Part shown: positions 25,824 through 34,806 of the stretch, in pieces
Position numbering within the stretch: position 1 is the stretch's first letter
How the letters are laid out: each line of letters opens with the position of its first letter
From: DAOUKH01 sp965261455
GTDB taxonomy: Bacteria; Chloroflexota; Dehalococcoidia; SHYB01
Assembly (NCBI GenBank): GCA_965261455.1
Contig: OZ253453.1
Span: 1,426,001-1,490,000, forward strand
Direction: 5' to 3'
Length of the DNA: 64,000 nucleotides
Program-made: the position numbers and the translations under genes
The notes under the pieces: model-generated
What the model saw: only the letters and a program-made list of their open reading frames with translations
Databases searched by the model: none
What the model was told of the DNA's origin: nothing

Positions 25824-26603
25824 ATGCCCTACGCCCCCGTCAACGGCATCGAGATCTTTTACGAGGTCGAAGGTTCGGGGATTCCCGTCGTGCTTTGCCA
25901 CGGCGTCGGCGGCAATCACCTGAGCTGGTGGCAGCAGGCCCCGGTATTGGCCCAGCGGTACACCTGCGTGATCCTCGATCAGCGCGGGTTCTGCAACACC
26001 AAGTTGCCCCAGGACGAGCCCTACGCCGAAGCCTTCGCCGACGACATCCTCGGCCTGCTCGACCACCTTGGGCTGCGCGAACCGGCCTTCCTTGTGGGCC
26101 AGTCAATGGGCGGGCGGACGGTGCTCGGCTTCGCGCAGCGGTATCCCCAGCGGACCCGCGGGATCGTGCTGGCCGACACGCTGGCCAACCTACGCTCGCC
26201 GGCGCTCGATACGGCGCGGCGGGAGGCGAGCCAGGCCGTCGGAGCCGACCGGTTGCGCGCGGCGCTTTCGGAGCACACGTGGCGGGAGCGCCCCGATCTC
26301 GGCTTCCTCTACAAGCTAATACGCGGCTTTAACAAACCCAGGCCCAAGACCTTCTATTGGAAGAACAACGTCCCCGGGGTCACCGCCGACGACCTGGCGG
26401 ACTTCGCCACACCGGCGCTATTCATCGCCGGCGCCGAAGATCGCATCGCGCCGCCCGCCGCCATCCGGATGGGCTACGAGATGTTCCCCAACGCCCGCTG
26501 GCTTGAAGTCCCAGGGGCGGGGCACTCCGTCTATTTTGAGAAGCCGAACGTCTTCAACACCGCGCTGCTCGACTTCTTCGCCGAACACTCCGGCAGCCGC
26601 TAG
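25824..26603 (+). CDS. Alpha/beta-fold hydrolase
   Basis: The 259-residue hydrolase shows CHGVGGNHLSWW (oxyanion region), DQRGF, FLVGQSMGGRT with the Ser nucleophile, GAEDRIAPP for the acid and GAGHSVYFEKP for the catalytic His. The layout is like 3-oxoadipate enol-lactonase and related esterases. It is read from a strong promoter that leaves almost no leader. Its stop overlaps that of the convergent epimerase gene through CTAG (26600-26603). Confidence 0.87.
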   Translation: MPYAPVNGIEIFYEVEGSGIPVVLCHGVGGNHLSWWQQAPVLAQRYTCVILDQRGFCNTKLPQDEPYAEAFADDILGLLDHLGLREPAFLVGQSMGGRTVLGFAQRYPQRTRGIVLADTLANLRSPALDTARREASQAVGADRLRAALSEHTWRERPDLGFLYKLIRGFNKPRPKTFYWKNNVPGVTADDLADFATPALFIAGAEDRIAPPAAIRMGYEMFPNARWLEVPGAGHSVYFEKPNVFNTALLDFFAEHSGSR

Positions 26604-27529
26604 CGCTCAAAGAGGGCACGCACCGCCTCTTCACTCGAATAGCGGTAAGAGAAGCCCGTCTGTTCGGCAAAGCGCCGGTTGTCCACGGCCCAGGGGTACA
26701 TGATGTACCGGAGTCCCACGGCAGAGGCGGAGCGCTGTAGGCGGGCGTGCCACGTGGCTTCCATCAACGGCGCGATGACGGCATAGGGGAGCGGCGCCAT
26801 GGGCCGTTTGGCAAGACCGGCGAGGTCGGAGTAGCGGATGAAGCCGTCGCCGGCGGTGTTGAAAATGCCGCGCGCCCGGCGTTCTATCGCGTGGACAAGG
26901 ACACGGACGAGGTCGTCTTCGTGGACGAACTGAGTTAAGGGGTCGTGGCCGGTGATCCGGAGCATCACGCGCTGGAAGACCTTGGCACCGACCGCGCCGT
27001 GGCCGCCGGGGCCGATCACGGGGCAGCCCCGCAGGACCGTCACGTTCGTCGCCGGATGCTCCTCGGCGAACTGTTGGAAGAGCCGGTCTGCCGCCGCCTT
27101 GTAGCGGGAATAGAGAAAGGCCTCGTTGGGCCGCAGCGGCGACGCCTCCGTGAGCGGCTCGGGGTTGTCGGGGTGGGCGCCGTAAGCGGCGGCGCTGCTC
27201 ATGTAGATGGCCTGCTCGACACCGGCGGCGCGGCACGCGTCGAGGAAGTTACGCGCGCCGTCGAGGCCGACCGCCCGCACCCGCCGGTGGTCCCGCGACG
27301 GGGCTACCACAAACGCGAGGTGGACCGCCGTATCGACGCGCTCCGCCTCGAACACCTCCTGGAAGGCGGCGGCGACGTCGCGCTGATAGAAGCGCAATTT
27401 CGCGGGGGGATCGCGCGGCGGGCGGAAGTCGACGCCAACGACGGTCTCAACGTCGTCCCGCGCGGCGAGCCGGGCGGCGAGCCGCGCACCCAGATATCCC
27501 GACGAGCCGGTGACGGCGATCCTGCGCAT
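26600..27529 (-). CDS. NAD-dependent epimerase/dehydratase (extended SDR)
   Basis: The 309-residue extended SDR begins with VTGSSGYLGARLA (Rossmann TGxxGxxG), followed by VVGVDFRPP, VHLAFV and YMSSAAAYG with the SDR serine. LYSRYKAAADRL contains the YxxxK catalytic pair. The protein should modify a nucleotide sugar or a related carbonyl compound with NAD(P). It is convergent with the hydrolase gene and divergent from glyA. The exact substrate is not clear. Confidence 0.84.
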   Translation of the reverse strand: MRRIAVTGSSGYLGARLAARLAARDDVETVVGVDFRPPRDPPAKLRFYQRDVAAAFQEVFEAERVDTAVHLAFVVAPSRDHRRVRAVGLDGARNFLDACRAAGVEQAIYMSSAAAYGAHPDNPEPLTEASPLRPNEAFLYSRYKAAADRLFQQFAEEHPATNVTVLRGCPVIGPGGHGAVGAKVFQRVMLRITGHDPLTQFVHEDDLVRVLVHAIERRARGIFNTAGDGFIRYSDLAGLAKRPMAPLPYAVIAPLMEATWHARLQRSASAVGLRYIMYPWAVDNRRFAEQTGFSYRYSSEEAVRALFER

Positions 27530-27590
27530 GACGCTATTTTACGCGGGAGCGGCGCCGGAGAAAAAAGGGGCCGGGAAGGAGCGCATTTGA

Positions 27591-27620
27591 TTGACACCCC
27601 TTCCGTACGGGGCCTAGACT
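27591..27620 (+). promoter_or_regulatory. glyA promoter
   Basis: TTGACA (27591-27596), an 18-bp spacer and TAGACT (27615-27620). Transcription should start near 27627, leaving a leader of about 97 nt before the TTG start codon at 27724. Confidence 0.7.
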
Positions 27621-27640
27621 TTACGTCAACGGTACAGGCC

Positions 27641-27722
27641 GCCGGCGGGGCCCCCGCCGGCATGGGCGGGGGTCTTTGCGTGTTAGGCCCATACACGCCG
27701 AATTCACAGAGAAGAGGCCCCC
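27641..27722 (+). promoter_or_regulatory. glyA leader with mutually exclusive hairpins
   Basis: Hairpin A: 27641-27648 with 27654-27661 (8 bp). Hairpin B: CCCCCGCC (27651-27658) with GGCGGGGG (27665-27672), 8 bp, sharing bases with A. Pairing C: GGGGGTCTTT (27668-27677) with AGAGGCCCCC (27713-27722), 10 bp with two G-U pairs, covering the ribosome binding site. A and B exclude each other, and so do B and C. A could thus favour C (translation off), while B would free the binding site (translation on). No known riboswitch class is recognised. Confidence 0.5.
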
Positions 27723-27723
27723 C

Positions 27724-28980
27724 TTGATCTCGACGACGCTGCAGGAAAGGGACCCCGAGATCGCCCAAGCGCTCGACCGGGAGATCGACCGGCAGCGCGG
27801 CAACATCGTCCTCATCGCGTCGGAGAACTACGCGAGCGGGCCTGTTCTGGAGATGCTCGGCTCGCCGCTAACCAACAAGTACGCTGAAGGCTACCCCGGG
27901 AAGCGCTACTACGGCGGCTGCCAGTTCGTCGACATCGGCGAGCAGCTCGCCATCGACCGCGCGAAGGATCTCTACGGCGCGGAGCACGCCAACGTGCAGC
28001 CCCACAGCGGCGCCCAGGCCAACATGGCGGCCTACTTCGCCCTGCTCAAGCCCGGCGACACCGTGCTCGGCATGCGCCTCGACCAGGGAGGCCACCTCAC
28101 CCACGGCAGCCCGGTCAACTTCTCCGGCGTCCTCTACAACTTCGTCTCCTACGGTGTAGACCGCGAGTCCGAGCTACTCGACTACAACGAGATCGAGCGG
28201 CTGGCCAAGGAGCACCGGCCAACTCTGATCGTGGCGGGCGCGACCGCCTATCCCCGAACGATCGACTTCGCCCGCTTCCGCGCTATCGCCGACGCGGTGG
28301 ATGCACGGCTCATGGTGGACATGGCGCATCCCGCGGGCATCATCGCCGCGGGGCTCCATCCCTCGCCCACACCCCACGCCGACGTGGTCACGTCGTCCAC
28401 GCACAAGACGCTGCGCGGGCCGCGGGGCGGCATGATTCTGTCGAGCGCCAAGTACAAGGGCGCAGTGGACAAGGCCGTATTCCCCCGGCTCCAGGGCGGG
28501 CCCTTAATGCACGTCATCGCGGCCAAGGCGGTCGCCTTCGGCGAGGCGCTAAGGCCCGATTTCCGCGACTACCAGCAGGCCGTCCTCGACAACGCCAAAG
28601 CCCTGAGCGCGGGCCTGCAAGAGCACGGCTTCCGCATCGTGAGCGGCGGGACCGACAACCACCTGATGCTCGTCGACCTGACGCCGTTGGGAGTGACCGG
28701 CCAGGAGGCGGAGACGCTGCTGGAATCGGCGCACATCACGGTGAACAAGAATGCGATCCCCTTCGACACGCAGCCGCCTCGGGTCACCAGCGGCCTGCGG
28801 CTGGGCACGCCGGCGGTCACCACGCGCGGCTTCGGGATCGAGGAGATGCGGAATACCGCGGAGTTGATAGCTCGGGCCATCGAGGGCCGCGGCGACGAGG
28901 CGGCCCTCGCGGCGGTCCGCGCCGAAGCACAGGCGCTGGCAAGCAGTTTCCCCCTGCCCGGCATCGACGACGTCGCGTAG
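27724..28980 (+). CDS. glyA: Serine hydroxymethyltransferase
   Basis: The 418-residue PLP enzyme converts serine and tetrahydrofolate to glycine and methylene-tetrahydrofolate. Signatures include ASENYASGPVLEMLGSPLTNKYAEGYPGKRYYGG, here seen in pieces, NVQPHSGAQAN, VDMAHPAG and the lysine segment VTSSTHKTLRGPRGG that binds PLP. The TTG at 27724 is preferred over an upstream TTG at 27676: GAAGAGG (27711-27717) precedes it and family sequence (LQERDPEIAQAL) begins immediately. Its leader can form competing hairpins, suggesting translational control. Confidence 0.93.
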   Translation: MISTTLQERDPEIAQALDREIDRQRGNIVLIASENYASGPVLEMLGSPLTNKYAEGYPGKRYYGGCQFVDIGEQLAIDRAKDLYGAEHANVQPHSGAQANMAAYFALLKPGDTVLGMRLDQGGHLTHGSPVNFSGVLYNFVSYGVDRESELLDYNEIERLAKEHRPTLIVAGATAYPRTIDFARFRAIADAVDARLMVDMAHPAGIIAAGLHPSPTPHADVVTSSTHKTLRGPRGGMILSSAKYKGAVDKAVFPRLQGGPLMHVIAAKAVAFGEALRPDFRDYQQAVLDNAKALSAGLQEHGFRIVSGGTDNHLMLVDLTPLGVTGQEAETLLESAHITVNKNAIPFDTQPPRVTSGLRLGTPAVTTRGFGIEEMRNTAELIARAIEGRGDEAALAAVRAEAQALASSFPLPGIDDVA

Positions 28981-29039
28981 TGCGTTCAGCCCGAGCCCAA
29001 CAGGTTCAGAACCCCGCGTCCAACGGTGACGTCGGCTGC

Positions 29040-29067
29040 TTGCCGCTCCATGCCCCCATGCTATAAT
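29040..29067 (+). promoter_or_regulatory. Promoter of the rpsF-ssb-rpsR operon
   Basis: TTGCCG (29040-29045), a 16-bp spacer and the consensus TATAAT (29062-29067) with a TGC extension before the -10. Transcription should start near 29074, about 55 nt before the rpsF start. Confidence 0.68.
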
Positions 29068-29129
29068 GCCACCGCTCCCCGGCGGCCATCCGCTTGGAGC
29101 CGCCCCAGAGAACGAAGGAGAAACGGCGC

Positions 29130-29432
29130 GTGCGCGATTACGAACTAGTGCTCCTGATCAGCCCCCAGGTACCCGACGACGAGGTCGACGGTCTCGTCGA
29201 CAGGGTGAAGCAATTCGTCACCTCCCGCAGCGGTGAGATTGGCAAGGTGAACCGGTGGGGCAGGCGCAAGCTGGCCTACTACATTCAGGACTTTGAAGAG
29301 GCCACCTACGTCCAGATCGACTTCACCAGCGGCCCAGAGGCCATCGTGGAAGTGGAGTCGAACTTGAAGCTGACGGAAGAGATCATCCGCCATCTCATCG
29401 TCAAGGCCGAGGACACGGCCATTACGCGCTAG
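29130..29432 (+). CDS. rpsF: 30S ribosomal protein S6
   Basis: The 100-residue protein begins RDYELVLLISPQV, typical of S6, and contains VNRWGRRKLAYYI and the ATYVQIDFTS strand. S6 binds 16S rRNA with S18 in the platform of the small subunit. The GTG at 29130 is chosen because GAAGGAG lies 9 bases before it and because S6 proteins start at this motif; an upstream ATG at 29094 would add 12 unusual residues. It is first in the classic rpsF-ssb-rpsR operon. Confidence 0.94.
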   Translation: MRDYELVLLISPQVPDDEVDGLVDRVKQFVTSRSGEIGKVNRWGRRKLAYYIQDFEEATYVQIDFTSGPEAIVEVESNLKLTEEIIRHLIVKAEDTAITR

Positions 29433-29454
29433 GAGCGCGCCTCTCGGAGACGTC

Positions 29455-29859
29455 ATGTTCAACAAGATCACGGTCATTGGAAACGTGGGGCGTGACCCGG
29501 AGATGCGTTACACCCCGAATGGGACCTCTCTGACCAAATTCTCCATCGCCACCAGCCGCAGGTACACTTCCGGCGGCGAGCGCAGAGAAGAGACCGATTG
29601 GTTCGACGTGACGGCGTTCGGACGCTTGGGCGAGCTAGTGAGCCAGTACGTGACCAAAGGCAGCAAGCTCTACGTGGAAGGCCGCTTTCACAGCCGTAGC
29701 TGGGAAGGCCGGGACGGCGTCACTAGGACCAGCAACGAGATCACGGCGAACGAGGTTGTCTTCCTCGACCGTCCCGGCGAGACCGGCGGCGGCGCTGAGG
29801 CGAGAGCAGGCTACAGCGGCGCCGGCGGCGGCGTAGACGCCGACGACCTTCCCTTCTAG
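29455..29859 (+). CDS. ssb: Single-stranded DNA-binding protein
   Basis: The 134-residue protein has the SSB OB fold: MFNKITVIGNVGRDPEMRYT, TKFSIATSRR, ETDWFDVTAFGRLGELV, KGSKLYVEGR. It ends with the acidic tip DADDLPF that recruits replication and repair partners. It protects single-stranded DNA during replication and recombination. The gene lies between rpsF (22 bases) and rpsR (45 bases), the usual place. The Gly-rich linker before the tip is short. Confidence 0.95.
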   Translation: MFNKITVIGNVGRDPEMRYTPNGTSLTKFSIATSRRYTSGGERREETDWFDVTAFGRLGELVSQYVTKGSKLYVEGRFHSRSWEGRDGVTRTSNEITANEVVFLDRPGETGGGAEARAGYSGAGGGVDADDLPF

Positions 29860-29904
29860 ACTTAACCCTATCCTGCTACGACCGAAACGGAGACCGCAGA
29901 GACC

Positions 29905-30366
<462 letters not shown>

Positions 30367-30494
30367 GCCGGGCGAGATGTCCAGCGTCGGCGAAACCCGC
30401 CCGCGCGGCCCGTTCGTACACCTTCGTATGCTGCTTGCCCACCCCGCCGGAGCCGCACTCGTGACCCGAAGTCCGATGCGCGTGAGGTCGATTC

Positions 30495-31925
30495 GTGCCA
30501 GATAGACGCCGGTCGAGGCGCCGGGATTCGGGCCGTCAGCCGCGAGCCCCCGAGCCGCCTCCCATTACCCTCAGCCGCAGGCGCCGGCCCCCCAGCGGCC
30601 CGCGCAATCTTTCCTGGAAGTTCCTGGCGCCCGCCGGCGCGTTTGCCGCGATGATCGCGATAGCAATCGCCGTGTACGCCACGGTACAGAGCGAGGACCC
30701 GCCCATCCTCGAAGTCAACGACGTCAGCGTCAGCCAAAGCGAATACACGTCGATCCTGAAGTCGCAGCGCCTTTACGCGCAGTCCTACGGCGGGAGCTTC
30801 AACCCCGGCGTCGCCCCGTACGAGCTCATGCAGAACCTGGCCCAGAACGAGCTCATCCGCCAAGCGGCGCCCCGGGAGGGGCTGTCGGTAACCGAGCAGG
30901 AGACTGAGGCCGAGATCCTGCGCCGATTGGTCCCCGGCGCCGAGGGGCAGCCCATCGAGGGGCAGGTGCGGCGAGACTACGAGGCGGCCGTCAGCAACTA
31001 CCTTTCGACGACGCAGTTGTCGTTCGACACTTATAAGTCGCTGGTCGAGATCGACCTTATGCGCAATCAGCTTCGGGAGAGGCTGGGGCGGGACATCCAA
31101 CTCGTTCAGCCGCACGCCGAGGTGCACATGATACAAATCGCCGACATCGCGGTCACCGACCAGGTCGAGTCGGCACTCAACGCCAGCGACGCGGACTTCG
31201 CCAAGATAGCTCTCCAATTCTCAGTCGATCAGGAAAGCCGCGCCAACGGCGGGCGCCTTGGATGGATACCGCGTACCGCGCATCTGCGGTACGACAATTT
31301 TCTGTTTGGGCTCGACGTGGGCGAGTTGAGCCAGCCGATCCAGGCCGAGGACGGCGAATACTACGTCGTCCGGCTGACGCGGCGCATCGACGTCGAGACC
31401 GCTGAACTGCACGCCATCAAGGTGCCCGATGTCCGCACCGCCCGCGACGTCCGCGATCAGCTTGAAGCGGCGCGCTTCGAGGATTTGTCGGCCGAGATCT
31501 CGACCGACCCCGACCTCCGCGCGGCGCGGGGGAGTCTGGGTATCGTGACGGCCGGCGACTTAGACGGGCTATTCGACGAGATCATCCGCGGCCTCGCCAT
31601 CGGCGAGGTTTCGCCGCCTGTCACCGAAGGGACCGGCTCACAGTACATCATGGTCTCCGAGCGCACGTCGGCGAGAGAGGTGGACGCGGACAACCTCGAC
31701 ACACTCAAGACCAGGGCCTTGGAGACCTGGCTGTCCCGCGAGTGGGACGCCAATCGCATCGAGTACTGCCCCGGCGGCTCGGACAACTGCTTCGGCAGCA
31801 TCAAGGTCGACAAAGTACTGAGCGACATCGACGACATCTCGCTGACGCGGGCACAGGAGTTGCTCACCGCCACCGCCGTGGCGCAGCGCCAGGCAAGCTC
31901 GCAGAACCAGTTCGGGCTGCCCTAG
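30495..31925 (+). CDS. Membrane-anchored parvulin-type peptidyl-prolyl isomerase (SurA/PrsA-like)
   Basis: The 476-residue protein has an Arg-rich cytoplasmic start, one membrane segment (about residues 40-60, AGAFAAMIAIAIAVYATV) and an extracytoplasmic part. A SurA-type N-terminal region (LEVNDVSVSQSEYTSILKSQ) is followed by a parvulin domain at about 210-300 (VHMIQIADI, FAKIALQFSVDQESRANGGRLGW, VGELSQPIQAEDGEYYVVRL). A second, diverged parvulin-like segment follows (DLSAEISTDPDLRAARGSLG, GEVSPPV). It should assist folding of exported proteins. The GTG at 30495 is used; two cysteines (YCPGGSDNC) near the end may form a disulfide. Confidence 0.85.
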   Translation: MPDRRRSRRRDSGRQPRAPEPPPITLSRRRRPPSGPRNLSWKFLAPAGAFAAMIAIAIAVYATVQSEDPPILEVNDVSVSQSEYTSILKSQRLYAQSYGGSFNPGVAPYELMQNLAQNELIRQAAPREGLSVTEQETEAEILRRLVPGAEGQPIEGQVRRDYEAAVSNYLSTTQLSFDTYKSLVEIDLMRNQLRERLGRDIQLVQPHAEVHMIQIADIAVTDQVESALNASDADFAKIALQFSVDQESRANGGRLGWIPRTAHLRYDNFLFGLDVGELSQPIQAEDGEYYVVRLTRRIDVETAELHAIKVPDVRTARDVRDQLEAARFEDLSAEISTDPDLRAARGSLGIVTAGDLDGLFDEIIRGLAIGEVSPPVTEGTGSQYIMVSERTSAREVDADNLDTLKTRALETWLSREWDANRIEYCPGGSDNCFGSIKVDKVLSDIDDISLTRAQELLTATAVAQRQASSQNQFGLP

Positions 31926-31957
31926 CCGCGGCGGCCTCTCCCCCGCCGAAGAAATGG

Positions 31958-31963
31958 CATAAT
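31958..31963 (+). promoter_or_regulatory. -10 box overlapping the first ATG of the threonine synthase frame
   Basis: CATAAT at 31958-31963 with a TGG extension overlaps the ATG at 31962. If used, transcription starts near 31970 and the next in-frame ATG (32001) is the likely start codon. Confidence 0.4.
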
Positions 31964-32000
31964 GTCGGCGAGGGGGTCGGGCTTGGATAGCGACGATGGC

Positions 32001-33077
32001 ATGACGGGCGCCGCCGGACGCCTTCCCATCAAGGGAGTTCTCCACGCCTTTGGAGACCGTCTCCCCCTGACCCACGACACTCCGTTGATCTCGCTTGGCG
32101 AGGGCGACACTCCACTGGTGCGCTCCCAGAACATCGAGCGCGAGACCGGCTGCGGAGCGCTCTACTTCAAGCTGGAAGGGTGCAACCCGACGGGGTCGTT
32201 CAAAGACCGCGGCATGGTCGTCGCATTCGCGAAGGCCATGGAAGCGGGCGCGACCGCCGTCATCTGCGCCTCGACGGGCAACACCAGCGCCTCGGCGGCG
32301 GCCTACGCGGCCCGCTACGGCCTGCGCTCCATCGTCATCGTGCCCAAAGGCGAAGTGGCGGCGGGCAAGCTCGCCCAGGCGACGGCCTACGGGTCGAAGC
32401 TGGTCTCCCTCGACGGCAACTTTGACGAGGCTCTAGACATCGTCCGCGACATGACCTCCCGGCACCCCATTGCGCTGGTGAACTCGTTGAACCCGAACCG
32501 CATCGAAGGCCAGAAGACGGCGGCCTTCGAGATCGTGGACGCATTGGGCGAGGCGCCCGACGCACTCTTCATCCCCGTGGGGAACGCGGGGAACATCACC
32601 GCCTATTGGAAGGGGTTCAAGGAGTATCACGAGGATGGCAAGGCCGGACGCAGGCCGGCGATGATGGGCTTCCAGGCCGCCGGCGCCGCACCCATCGTCC
32701 ACGGCGCGCCCGTCGCCGAGCCGAAGACGGTGGCCACCGCAATCCGTATCGGCAATCCCGCAAGCTGGGAGGGCGCCCTTGCGGCGCGCGACGAGTCCGG
32801 CGGGGTGATCGAAGCGGTGACGGACGAGGAGATCCTCGACGCCTACCGTCTGCTCGCACGCACCGAGGGGCTGTTCGTCGAGCCGGCCTCCGCGGCCTCC
32901 GTCGCGGGCCTGCGGCGCACGGCGAGGCAGGGGGCCCTCGCGGACAAGACCGTCGTCTGCGTGCTCACCGGAACCGGCCTCAAGGACCCGGACACCGCCA
33001 CGAAGCACGTCGTCCCCGACGAAATCAAGCTCCCTGCCGACCTGGGCGCGGTGGAGGCGGCACTGGGCTACCGCTAG
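32001..33077 (+). CDS. thrC: Threonine synthase
   Basis: The 358-residue PLP enzyme forms threonine from O-phosphohomoserine. Signatures are LISLGEGDTPLVRSQNI, the PLP lysine segment KLEGCNPTGSFKDRGM, CASTGNTSASAAAYAAR, NSLNPNRIEGQKTAAFE and VCVLTGTGLKDPD. The start at 32001 is preferred because a -10 box overlaps the earlier ATG at 31962; that choice adds or removes 13 non-conserved residues only. The gene lies between the foldase gene and folE, and no other threonine genes are nearby. Confidence 0.92.
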   Translation: MTGAAGRLPIKGVLHAFGDRLPLTHDTPLISLGEGDTPLVRSQNIERETGCGALYFKLEGCNPTGSFKDRGMVVAFAKAMEAGATAVICASTGNTSASAAAYAARYGLRSIVIVPKGEVAAGKLAQATAYGSKLVSLDGNFDEALDIVRDMTSRHPIALVNSLNPNRIEGQKTAAFEIVDALGEAPDALFIPVGNAGNITAYWKGFKEYHEDGKAGRRPAMMGFQAAGAAPIVHGAPVAEPKTVATAIRIGNPASWEGALAARDESGGVIEAVTDEEILDAYRLLARTEGLFVEPASAASVAGLRRTARQGALADKTVVCVLTGTGLKDPDTATKHVVPDEIKLPADLGAVEAALGYR

Positions 33078-33208
33078 CCCAGAACGGCCCGCGCCCGCCC
33101 GCGCTTGTTGCCCCGTTCGCGTTTCTGCTACCCTCGAATGTGGCCTTGCCGCTCCCGGCCTGAAGGCCGCAGATCCGCAAGCGTCGCACTCCAGTTAAGG
33201 ACAGAGTC

Positions 33209-33802
33209 ATGGTCGTCGCCGCCACCCAACGCGAGAAAGCCGTGGATATCGAACGCATCAAGGCCGCGGTCCTCGAAATCATCGAGGCCATCGGCGAAGA
33301 TCCCGGGCGCGATGGGCTGGCCGATACGCCCCGGCGCATCGCGGAGGCCTACGCCGAGATCTTCAGCGGACTGCGGCGCAACCCTCTGGAAGACCTGAAA
33401 GTCCGGTTCGACGAAGACCATCACGAGATGGTGGTCTTGAAGGACATTCCGTTCTACTCGCTCTGCGAGCACCACTTCTTGCCGTTCTACGGCTCGGCGG
33501 CGGTGGCCTACATCCCAGACGGGAGCATCGTCGGGATCAGCAAGCTGGCCCGAGTGGTCGACACGCTGTCGAAGCGCCCGCAGGTGCAGGAACGGCTGAC
33601 CTCGCAGATCGCGGACACCATCGTGGACGCGCTCCATCCGCAGGGTGTCGCCGTCGTGCTCCGCGCCGAGCACCTCTGTATGACGATGCGCGGCGTGAAG
33701 AAGGCCGGTGCGGACATGGTAACGTCGGCGGTGCGGGGCCGGTTCGAGGAGAGCCAGGTGACCCGCGACGAGTTCATGTCGCTGCTCCAGGGGGCCCGGT
33801 GA
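33209..33802 (+). CDS. folE: GTP cyclohydrolase I
   Basis: The 197-residue enzyme opens GTP to 7,8-dihydroneopterin triphosphate, the first step of folate synthesis. Signatures are GLADTPRRIAEAY, PFYSLCEHHFLPFYGSAAVAYIP (zinc Cys and His) and GVAVVLRAEHLCMTMRGVKK with the second zinc Cys. Length is normal. TTGTTG (33105-33110) and TACCCT (33129-33134), 18 bp apart, may be the promoter. The stop overlaps the GTG start of the next gene by 4 bases. Confidence 0.95.
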   Translation: MVVAATQREKAVDIERIKAAVLEIIEAIGEDPGRDGLADTPRRIAEAYAEIFSGLRRNPLEDLKVRFDEDHHEMVVLKDIPFYSLCEHHFLPFYGSAAVAYIPDGSIVGISKLARVVDTLSKRPQVQERLTSQIADTIVDALHPQGVAVVLRAEHLCMTMRGVKKAGADMVTSAVRGRFEESQVTRDEFMSLLQGAR

Positions 33803-34773
33803 GTCTACAGGTCCGTCGCGAGGACTTCGCCTCGCTCTCGGCGGAATGGGAGGAGCTGAACCGGCACTCCGGCGGCGGCGTCTTCGCCACTCCGGCATGG
33901 CTCGGGGCATGGTGGTCGAGTTGCGCCTCGGCAGAGGAGTTGCACCTGCTCTCGGTCAGAGGCGGCGGCGAGCTCGTCAGCGTCGCGCCGCTCATGCGCT
34001 CCGGCGACGCGATAACGTTCGTGGGCCGGTCCGACGTCTGCGACCACCACGAGATCACGATAGCGCCGGGCCGCGAGCGGCCGGTCCTCCAGGCCCTTGT
34101 GGAGCACTTGGATACGCTCGACTGGAGCAGCCTGCGACTCGAAGGGATTCCCGAGGGCTCGGCGACCCTCGAAGGTCTGCCCCCGGCGGCGGCCCAGCGC
34201 GGGTGGAAGGTCGAGGAGTCGTTCGACGAGGAAAGCCCGTCACGCTCGCTCGACGGCGACTGGGACGCCTATCTGAGCGGACTGCCCAAGAAGGACCGCC
34301 ACGAGATCAGGCGCAAGCTGCGGCGGCTCATGTCGGCGGGTGAGGTGCGCGTCTACGACGCGGCCCAGGAGTCCGGCCTCGACGACGCGATGCCCCTCTT
34401 TCTCGACCTCGCGAGGAAGAGCAACGAGGACAAGGCTGATTTTCTTACCGAGGATCGCGAGCGGTTCTTTCTCACCCTCGCCGACACCATGCAAGCCAAG
34501 GGCTGGCTCAAGCTCTTCTTTCTCGAAATCGACGGTGTGACCGCCGCCGCATCGCTGTGTTTCGACTACGGCGGGGCCTACTACCTTTACAACAGCGGCT
34601 ACGAGCCCCGCTTCGCCTCGCTCAGCGTCGGCGTCATGCTTAAGGCGCTGGCGCTGAAGGACGCCATCGAGGCGGGCCGCGAGGTGTTTCACTTCCTGCG
34701 CGGTGCGGAGCCGTACAAGTTCGACCTTGGCGGCGGCGGCGGCCGGCTCATGAAGCTTCTGGTGTCGCGTTGA
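33799..34773 (+). CDS. GNAT-superfamily acyltransferase, CelD/BcsL (FemAB-like) type
   Basis: The 324-residue protein resembles the CelD/BcsL family: an N-terminal FATPAWLGAWWSS, a mid segment LSGLPKKDRHEIRRKLRRL, and the C-terminal acyltransferase half with LFFLEIDGVTAAASLCFDYG, YYLYNSGYEPRFASLSVG and FHFLRGAEPYKFDLG. Members transfer acyl or aminoacyl groups during cell-envelope or polysaccharide assembly. Its GTG start overlaps folE by 4 bases (GTGA), so the genes are translationally coupled. A glycosyltransferase gene follows after about 30 bases, which supports an envelope role. Confidence 0.82.
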   Translation: MSLQVRREDFASLSAEWEELNRHSGGGVFATPAWLGAWWSSCASAEELHLLSVRGGGELVSVAPLMRSGDAITFVGRSDVCDHHEITIAPGRERPVLQALVEHLDTLDWSSLRLEGIPEGSATLEGLPPAAAQRGWKVEESFDEESPSRSLDGDWDAYLSGLPKKDRHEIRRKLRRLMSAGEVRVYDAAQESGLDDAMPLFLDLARKSNEDKADFLTEDRERFFLTLADTMQAKGWLKLFFLEIDGVTAAASLCFDYGGAYYLYNSGYEPRFASLSVGVMLKALALKDAIEAGREVFHFLRGAEPYKFDLGGGGGRLMKLLVSR

Positions 34774-34806
34774 CGCCGTGGTGTAACGTCTAGCCTGGAG
34801 TCCTCT

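Noticed and set aside
27676..27723. Earlier TTG start for glyA
   Set aside because: It would place 16 unusual residues before the conserved start, has no ribosome binding site and lies in the predicted leader stems.
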